The notes under the pieces: generated by a model
Databases searched by the model: none
What the model was told of the DNA's origin: nothing
Seen by the model: the letters and a program-made list of their open reading frames with translations, nothing else
Shown: positions 35,532-43,069 of the stretch, piece after piece
Layout: every line of letters starts with the position of its first letter
Position numbering within the stretch: position 1 is the first letter of the stretch
Made by a program: the position numbers and the translations under genes
Assembly: GCA_029258405.1 (NCBI GenBank)
Contig: JARHYY010000090.1
Coordinates: forward strand, 1-44,258
DNA: 44,258 nucleotides
Direction of reading: 5' to 3'
From: Helicobacteraceae bacterium
Lineage (GTDB): Bacteria; Campylobacterota; Campylobacteria; Campylobacterales; Helicobacteraceae

Positions 35532-36461
35532 ATGACAAAAAAACCTTTTTTCAGTGTAATTACACCTACATATAATCGTGCTGATAAGCTATATCGTGTA
35601 TATAATAGCTTGAAAGTGCAAAGTTTTCAAAATTTTGAATGGATTATTATTGATGATGGCTCTACTGATAACACGCGTAATATTGTTGAGCAATATCAGC
35701 TCAATACTCAGTTTCCTATCATATATATACATAAGCAAAATGGGGGCAAAACAAGTGCCTTAGTGCAAGCTATGCCTTTAGCACAAGGAGAGCTTATTAT
35801 AATTGCTGATTCTGATGATGCCTTTGTTGCTGATGCTCTACAAGAGTTTTATGATGCTTGGCATAAATTGAGCACACAACAGCAAGAACAATGCAATGGC
35901 ATTATTGCCCTATGCACTTCCCAGCATGGAAAACCCATTGGTGCAGACTATGAAACAGAAGGTTTTTATAATCCTATTGAATTTGCATTTGGTGGAGCAA
36001 TTGAGTGCGTTGGAGAGAATTGGATAGCCTCTAATGCTCAAATGATGAAAAAGCATTTTTCACTTTCTACACAAGATCTAGCCATAGGATTCATTCCTGA
36101 AAGCTATTTTTGGAATAAAATTATCATGAGCGAAAAGCCATTAGGCTATAGGATTAATAAACGCTTGAGAATATATTATATCAATGAAGCCGAAGAATCA
36201 CTAAGCGTAGGTATAAGAAGAAGATTTCCCCAAGGTTTTTATTTTGAATCAAGATATTTTATTAATAATTATAAAGAAATATTAACCGCCTATCCCAGAG
36301 CCTATCTCAAACACCTCTTAAAGTTTATTCTTTTTGTTCAATATCTCAATATTGGTTTTTTCAAAGGCATGAGGGCAATTTCTTTTGCAGGCATTAAATG
36401 CCTCTATATTATCCTCTATCCCATTGCAAAAATATTAAAAAAACATTACTTTAAGCCTTAA
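35532..36461 (+). CDS. Family 2 glycosyltransferase
   Basis: A 309-residue GT-A-fold enzyme. SVITPTYNRADKL, IIIDDGSTDNT, NGGKTSALVQAM and ADSDDAF (the metal-binding DxD) occur in order in the first 110 residues. The C-terminal 60 residues have hydrophobic stretches that could associate with the membrane. It likely adds a sugar to a surface glycan; donor and acceptor cannot be read from the sequence. The ATG is overlapped by a six-codon upstream frame (35515-35535) ending in ATGA, and no strong ribosome-binding site is seen. luxS converges on its 3' end. Confidence 0.88.
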   Translation: MTKKPFFSVITPTYNRADKLYRVYNSLKVQSFQNFEWIIIDDGSTDNTRNIVEQYQLNTQFPIIYIHKQNGGKTSALVQAMPLAQGELIIIADSDDAFVADALQEFYDAWHKLSTQQQEQCNGIIALCTSQHGKPIGADYETEGFYNPIEFAFGGAIECVGENWIASNAQMMKKHFSLSTQDLAIGFIPESYFWNKIIMSEKPLGYRINKRLRIYYINEAEESLSVGIRRRFPQGFYFESRYFINNYKEILTAYPRAYLKHLLKFILFVQYLNIGFFKGMRAISFAGIKCLYIILYPIAKILKKHYFKP

Positions 36462-36486
36462 TGCTATCATGCTTATCTCAAGCAAA

Positions 36487-36501
36487 GCCCCTTTGTGGGG
36501 C
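36487..36501. terminator. Hairpin between the glycosyltransferase and luxS
   Basis: GCCCCTTTGTGGGGC forms a 5-bp GC stem with a 5-base loop in the gap between two convergent genes. T-runs after it are short on either strand, so it may be a weak bidirectional terminator. Confidence 0.45.
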
Positions 36502-36514
36502 AATAATCTTAGGC

Positions 36515-37003
36515 TTAGCTCACTTCTTTAAGCAAAAGCTCCTCTGTATTCATAATGCCAATACCTTTTTGTAAAATATCCTTAGCTATGTCTTGTGCTT
36601 CGTTTAATGAGTGCATCTCAAATGTTCCACATTGATACTTATTTGCTTCAGGGATAGTGCTGACTGTTAAAATATCTTGCATGCTCTCTTCCCATGCCTT
36701 TTGCACACATTCATTAGATGGAGCACCAATAAGACTCATATAAAACCCTGTGCGACAACCCATAGGAGAAATGTCAATAATCTCTACCCCATTACCATTG
36801 AGATGCTCTCGCATAAAACCAGCAAAAAGATGTTCTAATGTATGTATGCCTTTTTCGCTCAATTGTTCTTTGTTGGGCTTGCTAAAACGCAAATCAAAAA
36901 CAGAAATTTTATCTCCTTTAGGTGTTTGCATGACTTTAGCTAGGCGCACAGCAGGTGCTGGCATTCTGGTATGATCAACCTTAAAACTATCTAATAGTGG
37001 CAT
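36515..37003 (-). CDS. luxS: S-ribosylhomocysteine lyase LuxS
   Basis: A 162-residue enzyme that splits S-ribosylhomocysteine to homocysteine and the AI-2 precursor. The metal ligands are His and His in HTLEHLFAG and Cys in QCGTFEMHS, and GCRTGFYM carries the catalytic Cys. I place the start at the ATG at 37003, which has AAAGGAG 6 bases before it and gives the usual N-terminus (MPLLDSFKVDHTRM); a further in-frame ATG at 37039 would add 12 residues not normal for the family. The promoter is shared with the divergent LicD gene. Confidence 0.96.
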   Translation of the reverse strand: MPLLDSFKVDHTRMPAPAVRLAKVMQTPKGDKISVFDLRFSKPNKEQLSEKGIHTLEHLFAGFMREHLNGNGVEIIDISPMGCRTGFYMSLIGAPSNECVQKAWEESMQDILTVSTIPEANKYQCGTFEMHSLNEAQDIAKDILQKGIGIMNTEELLLKEVS

Positions 37004-37077
37004 AATAGCTCCTTTATAAAATATTTTGATAAACCACATTCTACCTAAAAAAAATTAATTTTCCCAATCTTAAGCAA

Positions 37078-37091
37078 ATTATATATATAAT
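37078..37091. promoter_or_regulatory. Symmetric double -10 element for luxS and the LicD gene
   Basis: ATTATATATATAAT is a perfect 14-bp palindrome holding TATAAT on the plus strand (37086-37091) and on the minus strand (37083-37078). The plus-strand start site is predicted at about 37097-37098, the A of the LicD gene's ATG. The minus-strand start near 37071 gives luxS a leader of roughly 68 bases. Confidence 0.6.
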
Positions 37092-37097
37092 TACACT

Positions 37098-38450
37098 ATG
37101 AGAACAGCAGATATTACCTTTACCGATATAAAAACTATTGCTCTTGAAGCGGAATATGCACAAAAGCTTAAAGATGCTAGAGAACTCGTGAGCAATAAGC
37201 AATTCAAAAAAGCATTAGAGATATATTATGAATGTATAACAGCATACCCAATGAGCTGGCAGGTGCTCTATGAAGCAGCATCTTGTCTTATTCAATATGA
37301 TTTTTTAAAAGAAGCAAGACAAATAGCACAAATAGGGCTTGAAACTTTTAAGGATCATCCCGCTATTTTAGATATTAACAGAGTAGTATGCAAAAAACTG
37401 TATCTATTTGATGATGCAAAAGAATATACAAAAAGAGTATATGAAATTGACCCAAATAATAGAGGTGCATTTATTAATTATGTACTTACTTTTGCACATA
37501 CAGATAATAAAGAATCTATGTTCCAATCAATACAATCATTTATCAATAATCGCGATCTTTCTTCAGAGGACTATAACTCCATCTCTTGTGCGATAGCCAA
37601 TATGGGGCTTATATCAGAAAGCATTCAATTACTAAGAAAAACTCTAGAAAAAATCACACAAGAGCCACTTCCAAAAAAACAAGAAGCTGGAAAATTAAAT
37701 ACTGACATTACCCGCCAATCTCTATTGCTTTTTAAGGCAATATTTGATTCTTTAGAGCTGCCTTTTGCTTTAGGGCATGGTACATTACTTGGGGTATATA
37801 GAGATGGGAATATATTAAGCGGTGAAGGGGAGATAGATGTTTATATGCCCTTTGCAATAGATAAAATTTGGCTTGCAGAAAACTTAAAAAAATGTGGTTG
37901 CATTGTTGAGCAATCTTATGAAGAACTTAAGAGTCCCCATAACCTAACTATGGGTGCAAGGCTTGAAAAGTTTAAGAAATATGTTATTGAAATAAGCTTT
38001 TTAAAACCGCAGGATAATCACTTGATTATGGGTTTTAATCGAGGGGATAAAGAGATTCATCTCAAAGTATCGCCTTTTGAATTTATACATATGAATTTTA
38101 TTGGAGAATCATTTCTCATCCCCAAAGACACTGCCTTGCATTTAAGTGAGGTTTATGGAAAAGATTGGAACAAAAGAACTCCTAATCGCAATTTTTTTAT
38201 TTATGGTGAAAATATTATAGATCCGCATCATATTCGTATTTGCTATGCTCTTAATCATATTGCTGGAAAAATTCATGAAGGATTGTTTAAAAAAGGGCAT
38301 GGGCTTATTTTGCAGCTCATGAGCATTTATGAAGACCCTTTGCTCTATAAAGTCAAGGAATATTTAGAAGAAAATATTGATGAGGATTGGTATCCCCCAT
38401 TGCCCATAAATCCTAATATAGAGCGATTGCATTATAGGGAAGTTATATAA
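37098..38450 (+). CDS. TPR-LicD fusion protein
   Basis: A 450-residue protein. Residues about 20-175 contain TPR-like helical repeats (ALEIYYECITAYPMSWQVLYEAA, here split as ALEIYYEC and SWQVLYEAA). From about residue 205 comes a LicD/fukutin-type domain: LPFALGHGTLLGVYRDG followed by EGEIDVYM, corresponding to the family's GTLLGAxR and DDDxD metal site, with Glu replacing some Asp. LicD proteins transfer phosphocholine or related groups onto surface glycans. No signal peptide, so it is cytoplasmic. No ribosome-binding site is present and the -10 box ends seven bases before the ATG, so the message may be leaderless. Substrate unknown. Confidence 0.78.
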   Translation: MRTADITFTDIKTIALEAEYAQKLKDARELVSNKQFKKALEIYYECITAYPMSWQVLYEAASCLIQYDFLKEARQIAQIGLETFKDHPAILDINRVVCKKLYLFDDAKEYTKRVYEIDPNNRGAFINYVLTFAHTDNKESMFQSIQSFINNRDLSSEDYNSISCAIANMGLISESIQLLRKTLEKITQEPLPKKQEAGKLNTDITRQSLLLFKAIFDSLELPFALGHGTLLGVYRDGNILSGEGEIDVYMPFAIDKIWLAENLKKCGCIVEQSYEELKSPHNLTMGARLEKFKKYVIEISFLKPQDNHLIMGFNRGDKEIHLKVSPFEFIHMNFIGESFLIPKDTALHLSEVYGKDWNKRTPNRNFFIYGENIIDPHHIRICYALNHIAGKIHEGLFKKGHGLILQLMSIYEDPLLYKVKEYLEENIDEDWYPPLPINPNIERLHYREVI

Positions 38451-38460
38451 AAGGCAGCAT

Positions 38461-39660
38461 ATGATAGCTATGATAATTTTTATATGTTACACATTGCCTA
38501 AAATTATTATTTCTGTTTTTCAGATAAGGCATATAAGACAAAAAATGCAACAAAAAGCCTTCATTTTACCAAGCAATGAATACCAAGAGGCTGGGCTTTA
38601 TGCCATCATTAAAGAAAAAGTTCATATAGTAGAATATATTGTACATTTTATCATTCTTATAATAATCTTAACTTACGGTTTGCAATTTTTTGAGCATCAT
38701 TATGCAGAATCTCTACAAAATATATTTACTGCAGCTCTATATATTTTGCTTGTGCTCATAGCCTTTAGTCTTTATAAAGTACCTTTTGATATCTATAAAA
38801 CGTTTTATATTGAGAAAAAATTTGGCTTTTTCAAAGGCAATGTATGGCTTTTTATTAGCGATAGCTTAAAGTCTTTATGTATCTCTTGCATTTTTGGGTT
38901 TATTCTTATAGCTGCCATATTATATATTTTTGAAAATATCCCCTACTGGTGGCTAGCAGCCTCTGGCTTGCTCTTTGCAACAATATTGCTCATTAATCTC
39001 ATATACCCTACACTCATTGCCCCTTTTTTCAATAAATTTACACCTCTTGAGGATATGGCACTTAAAGAGCATATTAATACCCTAATGCAAAAGGTGGGAT
39101 TTTCATCAAATGGCATTTATATAATTGATGCGAGCAAAAGAGATGGCAAGCTTAATGCCTATTTTGGAGGGCTGGGCAAAAGCAAGCGTGTGGTATTGTT
39201 TGATACACTTTTAGAAAAAGTTACCACAAAGCAGCTCATCGCCATACTTGGGCATGAGCTTGGGCATTTTAAAAATCATGATATTTATAAAAATATCATT
39301 TTCAGTGCTATGCTTATATGTGTTATTTTTTTTCTCATGTCTCATATCCCTGTGCAAGTTTTTCATGAACTCAATATTACGCAAACGAGCTATAATTATC
39401 TGCTCATTATCATGCTTGTAGCCGATCTTATAAGCCTATGGCTTATGCCATTAATGGGCTTATTAAGTAGGCATAATGAATACAAGGCGGATTCTTTTGG
39501 TGCAGCAATTGAAAGCAAAGAAGCACTAAGAGAGGCTTTATTAGTGCTTGTGAATGAGAATAAGAGTTTTCCTTCATCTCATCCGCTTTATATATTTTTT
39601 TATTACACCCATCCACCATTGCTTGAAAGGCTTAAGGCATTAGGCTATCAAGAGCCATGA
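38461..39660 (+). CDS. STE24-type zinc metalloprotease (M48 family)
   Basis: A 399-residue membrane protease with about six or seven predicted helices. The zinc site HELGHFKNH and the distal Glu in HNEYKADSFGA are the M48A pattern (CAAX protease/Ste24-like). Bacterial members cleave damaged or prenyl-type-independent membrane proteins; the substrate is unknown here. It is 10 bases after the LicD gene and overlaps prmC by four bases, the same pairing as HP0382-HP0381 in H. pylori. Confidence 0.9.
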   Translation: MIAMIIFICYTLPKIIISVFQIRHIRQKMQQKAFILPSNEYQEAGLYAIIKEKVHIVEYIVHFIILIIILTYGLQFFEHHYAESLQNIFTAALYILLVLIAFSLYKVPFDIYKTFYIEKKFGFFKGNVWLFISDSLKSLCISCIFGFILIAAILYIFENIPYWWLAASGLLFATILLINLIYPTLIAPFFNKFTPLEDMALKEHINTLMQKVGFSSNGIYIIDASKRDGKLNAYFGGLGKSKRVVLFDTLLEKVTTKQLIAILGHELGHFKNHDIYKNIIFSAMLICVIFFLMSHIPVQVFHELNITQTSYNYLLIIMLVADLISLWLMPLMGLLSRHNEYKADSFGAAIESKEALREALLVLVNENKSFPSSHPLYIFFYYTHPPLLERLKALGYQEP

Positions 39661-40487
39661 AACGCATTAAGACAGTTATTAAAAATGCTATCGATATGCT
39701 GCAAGATAGTAGCATAAGACCTCTTTTAGAGGCAGAGATTCTTCTTGCCCATACTTTAGGGCAGGATAGAGTTTATCTCCATATTCAAGAAAATAGCTTT
39801 ATTGATGATGAGCTTGAAGAGTTTTTTTTAAAGCTTATCCATCGCAGGATTCAGGGCGAACCTATTGAGTATATCACGCAAAAAGTATCTTTTTATGCTC
39901 ATCATTTTTTTATAGATAAGGGTGCATTAATACCTCGCCCAGAGAGTGAAATACTTGTGCAAAAAGTCTTTGAATATGCATGCTCAAAACCATCATGCAA
40001 AATTGCCGAAGTAGGTGTTGGCAGTGGTGCTCTTATTTGCTCATTGGCTCTTTTGTCAGAAAAATTCATATTATATGGCAGCGATATTTCAGCCCCTGCT
40101 TTAAAAATCGCTCAAGTAAATATTGATTTATATGGCTTAAGGCATCGCATTTCTTTATTTCATGCACCATTTATTGATGCAATACCAAAGCCTATAGATA
40201 TTCTTTACTCAAACCCTCCTTATATTCAAAATGGAACATTGCTCCCAAAGTCCTTAAGCTTTGAGCCACAAAATGCTCTCTTTGGCGGCAAAGATGGTGA
40301 TGAAATTCTTAAGCAATTGATTCTCATAGCAAGGGAGCATGAAATTCCTCACCTTATTTGTGAAATGGGCTATAATCAAAGGCAGAGCATTGATGCTTTC
40401 ATATCAGATTCAATACAAAATTATTCATTAAAATTTTATAAAGATTTAGCAGGTTTGGATAGAGGCTTTGAGCTCCATTTTTATTAA
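39657..40487 (+). CDS. prmC: Release factor glutamine methyltransferase PrmC (HemK)
   Basis: A 276-residue methyltransferase that modifies the Gln of the GGQ loop of release factors RF1 and RF2. A helical N-terminal domain is followed by YITQKVSFY, PRPESEILV, AEVGVGSGALICSLAL (S-adenosylmethionine loop) and the substrate-binding SNPPYIQ. Length is normal. Start overlaps the protease stop in ATGA. Confidence 0.94.
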   Translation: MKRIKTVIKNAIDMLQDSSIRPLLEAEILLAHTLGQDRVYLHIQENSFIDDELEEFFLKLIHRRIQGEPIEYITQKVSFYAHHFFIDKGALIPRPESEILVQKVFEYACSKPSCKIAEVGVGSGALICSLALLSEKFILYGSDISAPALKIAQVNIDLYGLRHRISLFHAPFIDAIPKPIDILYSNPPYIQNGTLLPKSLSFEPQNALFGGKDGDEILKQLILIAREHEIPHLICEMGYNQRQSIDAFISDSIQNYSLKFYKDLAGLDRGFELHFY

Positions 40488-41008
40488 TTGGGGTAAGAAA
40501 ATTCTTTGCAATAAAAAATACTATGTCTGAAAATTTAAGCAATAAACCTAAGCTATAAGAAAATCTACAAAATCAGATAACACTTTATACAAACACAATA
40601 TAAATAGCAAACTAAAAAACTCTCAATGAATATCTTAAAGCATTAATCAACCTCTATAAATGCTCTTTTATCTCAATAAAATGAATATTAAACACAGAAC
40701 AAATAAATTCGGCTAAATTATTAAAAAAATATTAAACATAAATTTTTATTGTATAATATACTTATTTAGTAATAAAATAAACTATAATGGGGTATTGAAA
40801 AATAAAAAAATCATTATCTCTAACAAATATAATACATATTTTGACATGTATTTATCTATATTAAACCTTCTAAAATAAAAATTCTTTATATATATTATAA
40901 AAAATTAATACACATATGAATCATATCTTACATTTTTTATAATGTATATATTGTGTTTATTACTTTTTTATACTATAATACTCTTACAATTTTATTCAAG
41001 GAGCATTC
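40488..41008. other. 521-bp very AT-rich intergenic region
   Basis: No gene or start site was found. Several TATAAT boxes occur on the plus strand (40752-40757, 40783-40788 and 40974-40979), in one of the most AT-rich parts of the window. I looked for the pairing pattern of a SAM riboswitch ahead of metY and saw no convincing conserved core. It could be a decayed gene or a multi-promoter leader. Confidence 0.5.
40974..40979 (+). promoter_or_regulatory. -10 box for the metY operon
   Basis: TTTTTTATACTATAATACTC contains TATAAT 29 bases before the metY ATG, after a T-rich run. AAGGAG lies 6 bases before the ATG. Confidence 0.6.
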
Positions 41009-42301
41009 ATGGCAAATTTAAAACATACAAATTTCTCACAAGAGACTTTAGCATTACATGCAGGATATAATTATGACACACAAAGAACTATAAGTGTGCC
41101 TATATATCAAAATATTGCCTATAGTTTTGAGAATCTACAACAAGCAGCAGCTCGATTTAGTTTGCAAGAATTAGGAAATATATATTCAAGGCTTACTAAT
41201 CCAACCGTTGATATATTAGGGGCAAGACTAGCAGCCATTGAAGGCGGAGCTTTTGGTGTGCCAACAGCAAGCGGGAGTGCAGCAATTTTTTATGCCATTG
41301 TAAATTTGGCACAAAATGGGGATAATATAGTTTTTTCTAATAAAATATATGGTGGCACGCAAACACTTTTTGTGCATACGCTAAAAAGGTTTGGAATAGA
41401 AGCTAGAGTTTTTGATATAGATAATATAGAATCTTCATTAGAATCTGTTATTGATCCTCATACAAAAGCTATATTTTTTGAGAGTATTTCAAATCCACAA
41501 ATTTCAATAGCTGATACAACAAAAATCACAAATATTGCAAAACAACATAGCATAATTACCATATGTGATAACACCGTTGCTACTGCCTTTTTACATAAAC
41601 CATTTGAATATGGTGTTGATGTAAGTGTTTATAGTTTAAGCAAATATGTAAGTGGGCAAGGAAGCGTATTAGGAGGGGCTATAGTTGAAAGAGTTGGATT
41701 AAATGAACTCATTAAAGACAATGAACGCTACCCCGCGTTTAATACACCAGTTGCAAGTTATCATGGATTGGTTTATTCAACTTTGGAATTACCTATTTTT
41801 AGCATTAGAGTTATTATTGAATGGCTCAGAAATATTGGGGCTACCTTATCTGCTAATGCTGCTTGGGTTTTATTGCAAGGTTTAGAAACACTAGAGCTAC
41901 GCATTAAAAAGCATAGTCAAAATGCACTTAAAATAGCAGAATTTTTGCAATCTCATTCAAAGATAAAAAGTGTTGATTATCCCGGTTTATCAAGCAATCC
42001 ATATAATGCCCTGCTTAAAAAGTATTATAAAGATTCTCATGCAAGTGGGCTTATATCATTTGAAGTAGAAAGCCAACAAGAAGCACAAAAAATATGCAAT
42101 AGCGTAGAAATATTTGCAATTGTTGTAAATATAGGTGATTCTAAATCCTTGATTATTCACCCAGCTTCTACAACTCATTCACAGCTTAGCAAAGAAGAGT
42201 TGCAATCAGCAGGCATAACACCATCAACAATTAGGCTGAGCATAGGTTTAGAATCTACACAAGATTTGATAGCAGATTTAAAACAAGCTATTGAGAAATA
42301 A
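41009..42301 (+). CDS. metY: O-acetylhomoserine sulfhydrylase MetY (PLP enzyme)
   Basis: A 430-residue PLP enzyme of the Cys/Met metabolism family. It joins sulphide or methanethiol to O-acetylhomoserine to make homocysteine or methionine. Signatures: YSRLTNPTVDILGARLAAIEGG, SGSAAIFYAI, ICDNTVAT and the Schiff-base Lys in YSLSKYVSGQGSVLGG. A length of about 430, longer than MetB or MetC (about 380-400), supports MetY. The next gene starts 15 bases downstream. Confidence 0.93.
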   Translation: MANLKHTNFSQETLALHAGYNYDTQRTISVPIYQNIAYSFENLQQAAARFSLQELGNIYSRLTNPTVDILGARLAAIEGGAFGVPTASGSAAIFYAIVNLAQNGDNIVFSNKIYGGTQTLFVHTLKRFGIEARVFDIDNIESSLESVIDPHTKAIFFESISNPQISIADTTKITNIAKQHSIITICDNTVATAFLHKPFEYGVDVSVYSLSKYVSGQGSVLGGAIVERVGLNELIKDNERYPAFNTPVASYHGLVYSTLELPIFSIRVIIEWLRNIGATLSANAAWVLLQGLETLELRIKKHSQNALKIAEFLQSHSKIKSVDYPGLSSNPYNALLKKYYKDSHASGLISFEVESQQEAQKICNSVEIFAIVVNIGDSKSLIIHPASTTHSQLSKEELQSAGITPSTIRLSIGLESTQDLIADLKQAIEK

Positions 42302-42316
42302 ATTTAAGGAGTAAAT

Positions 42317-43069
42317 ATGAGTAGTATTATAAAAGCATTAGAATCTTTAAGACAAGGAGAATGGGTTGATTTAACTCATGAGGTGCATGCAAATATACCA
42401 AAATTTGGAGCATTCCCAGATTTAGCAGTAGAAACACCTTATAATGTAGCAAAAGATGGTTTTTTTGTGAATAAGGTTAGCTTTGTAACACAATATGGCA
42501 CACATATTGATGCACCAATTCATTTTAGTGAAGGCAAAAGGAGCTTAGAACAACTTGAACTTAAAGAACTTATCTTGCCTCTTTATGTTATCAATAAAGA
42601 ATATGAGGTAAATAATAATCCAGACTTCATATTAGGAGTTAAAGATATTTTAGAGTTTGAAAAAGAATATGGAATAATTGAAAAAGATAGCTTTGTGGCA
42701 TTTGCTAGCGGTTGGAGTAAGCGTTGGGAAATAAGTGATTTTAGCAATAAAGATAAAGATGGGATTGCACATACTCCCGGCTGGAGCATAGAAGCACTTG
42801 ATTTATTATTGAATCATAGGGGTGTTAAAGCAGTAGGGCATGAAACTCTTGATACAGATGCAGCAATAGATGTTGCTAAAAATAAATTCTTATTTTCAGA
42901 AAAATTTGTTCTTGATAATGATAAATATCAAGTAGAATTACTTACAAATCTCACCCTTTTGCCACCAAAAGGGAGCGTTATTATTGTTGGAGTGCCAAAG
43001 TTTCGTGCATTCCCGGGCTTTCCTGTGCGTGCATTTGCAATTAAGCCTAAAGCTGAAAAGGAGATATGA
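42317..43069 (+). CDS. Cyclase-family metal hydrolase (kynurenine formamidase-like)
   Basis: A 250-residue protein of the cyclase family (PF04199). DLTHEVHANIPKFGAFPDL at the start and QYGTHIDAPIHF carry the His and Asp metal ligands; GHETLDTDAAIDV near residue 175 is the second signature. The family contains N-formylkynurenine formamidases and other small amidases or lactonases, so the exact substrate is open. AAGGAG precedes the ATG. The next gene overlaps the stop (ATGATG). Confidence 0.85.
   Translation: MSSIIKALESLRQGEWVDLTHEVHANIPKFGAFPDLAVETPYNVAKDGFFVNKVSFVTQYGTHIDAPIHFSEGKRSLEQLELKELILPLYVINKEYEVNNNPDFILGVKDILEFEKEYGIIEKDSFVAFASGWSKRWEISDFSNKDKDGIAHTPGWSIEALDLLLNHRGVKAVGHETLDTDAAIDVAKNKFLFSEKFVLDNDKYQVELLTNLTLLPPKGSVIIVGVPKFRAFPGFPVRAFAIKPKAEKEI

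Noticed and set aside
36964..37039. Longer luxS starting at 37039
   Set aside because: It would add 12 residues not normal for LuxS, while the ATG at 37003 has a strong ribosome-binding site and the family N-terminus.
40488..41008. SAM or other methionine riboswitch ahead of metY
   Set aside because: The region is nearly all A and T and I found no conserved stem set or downstream terminator hairpin.
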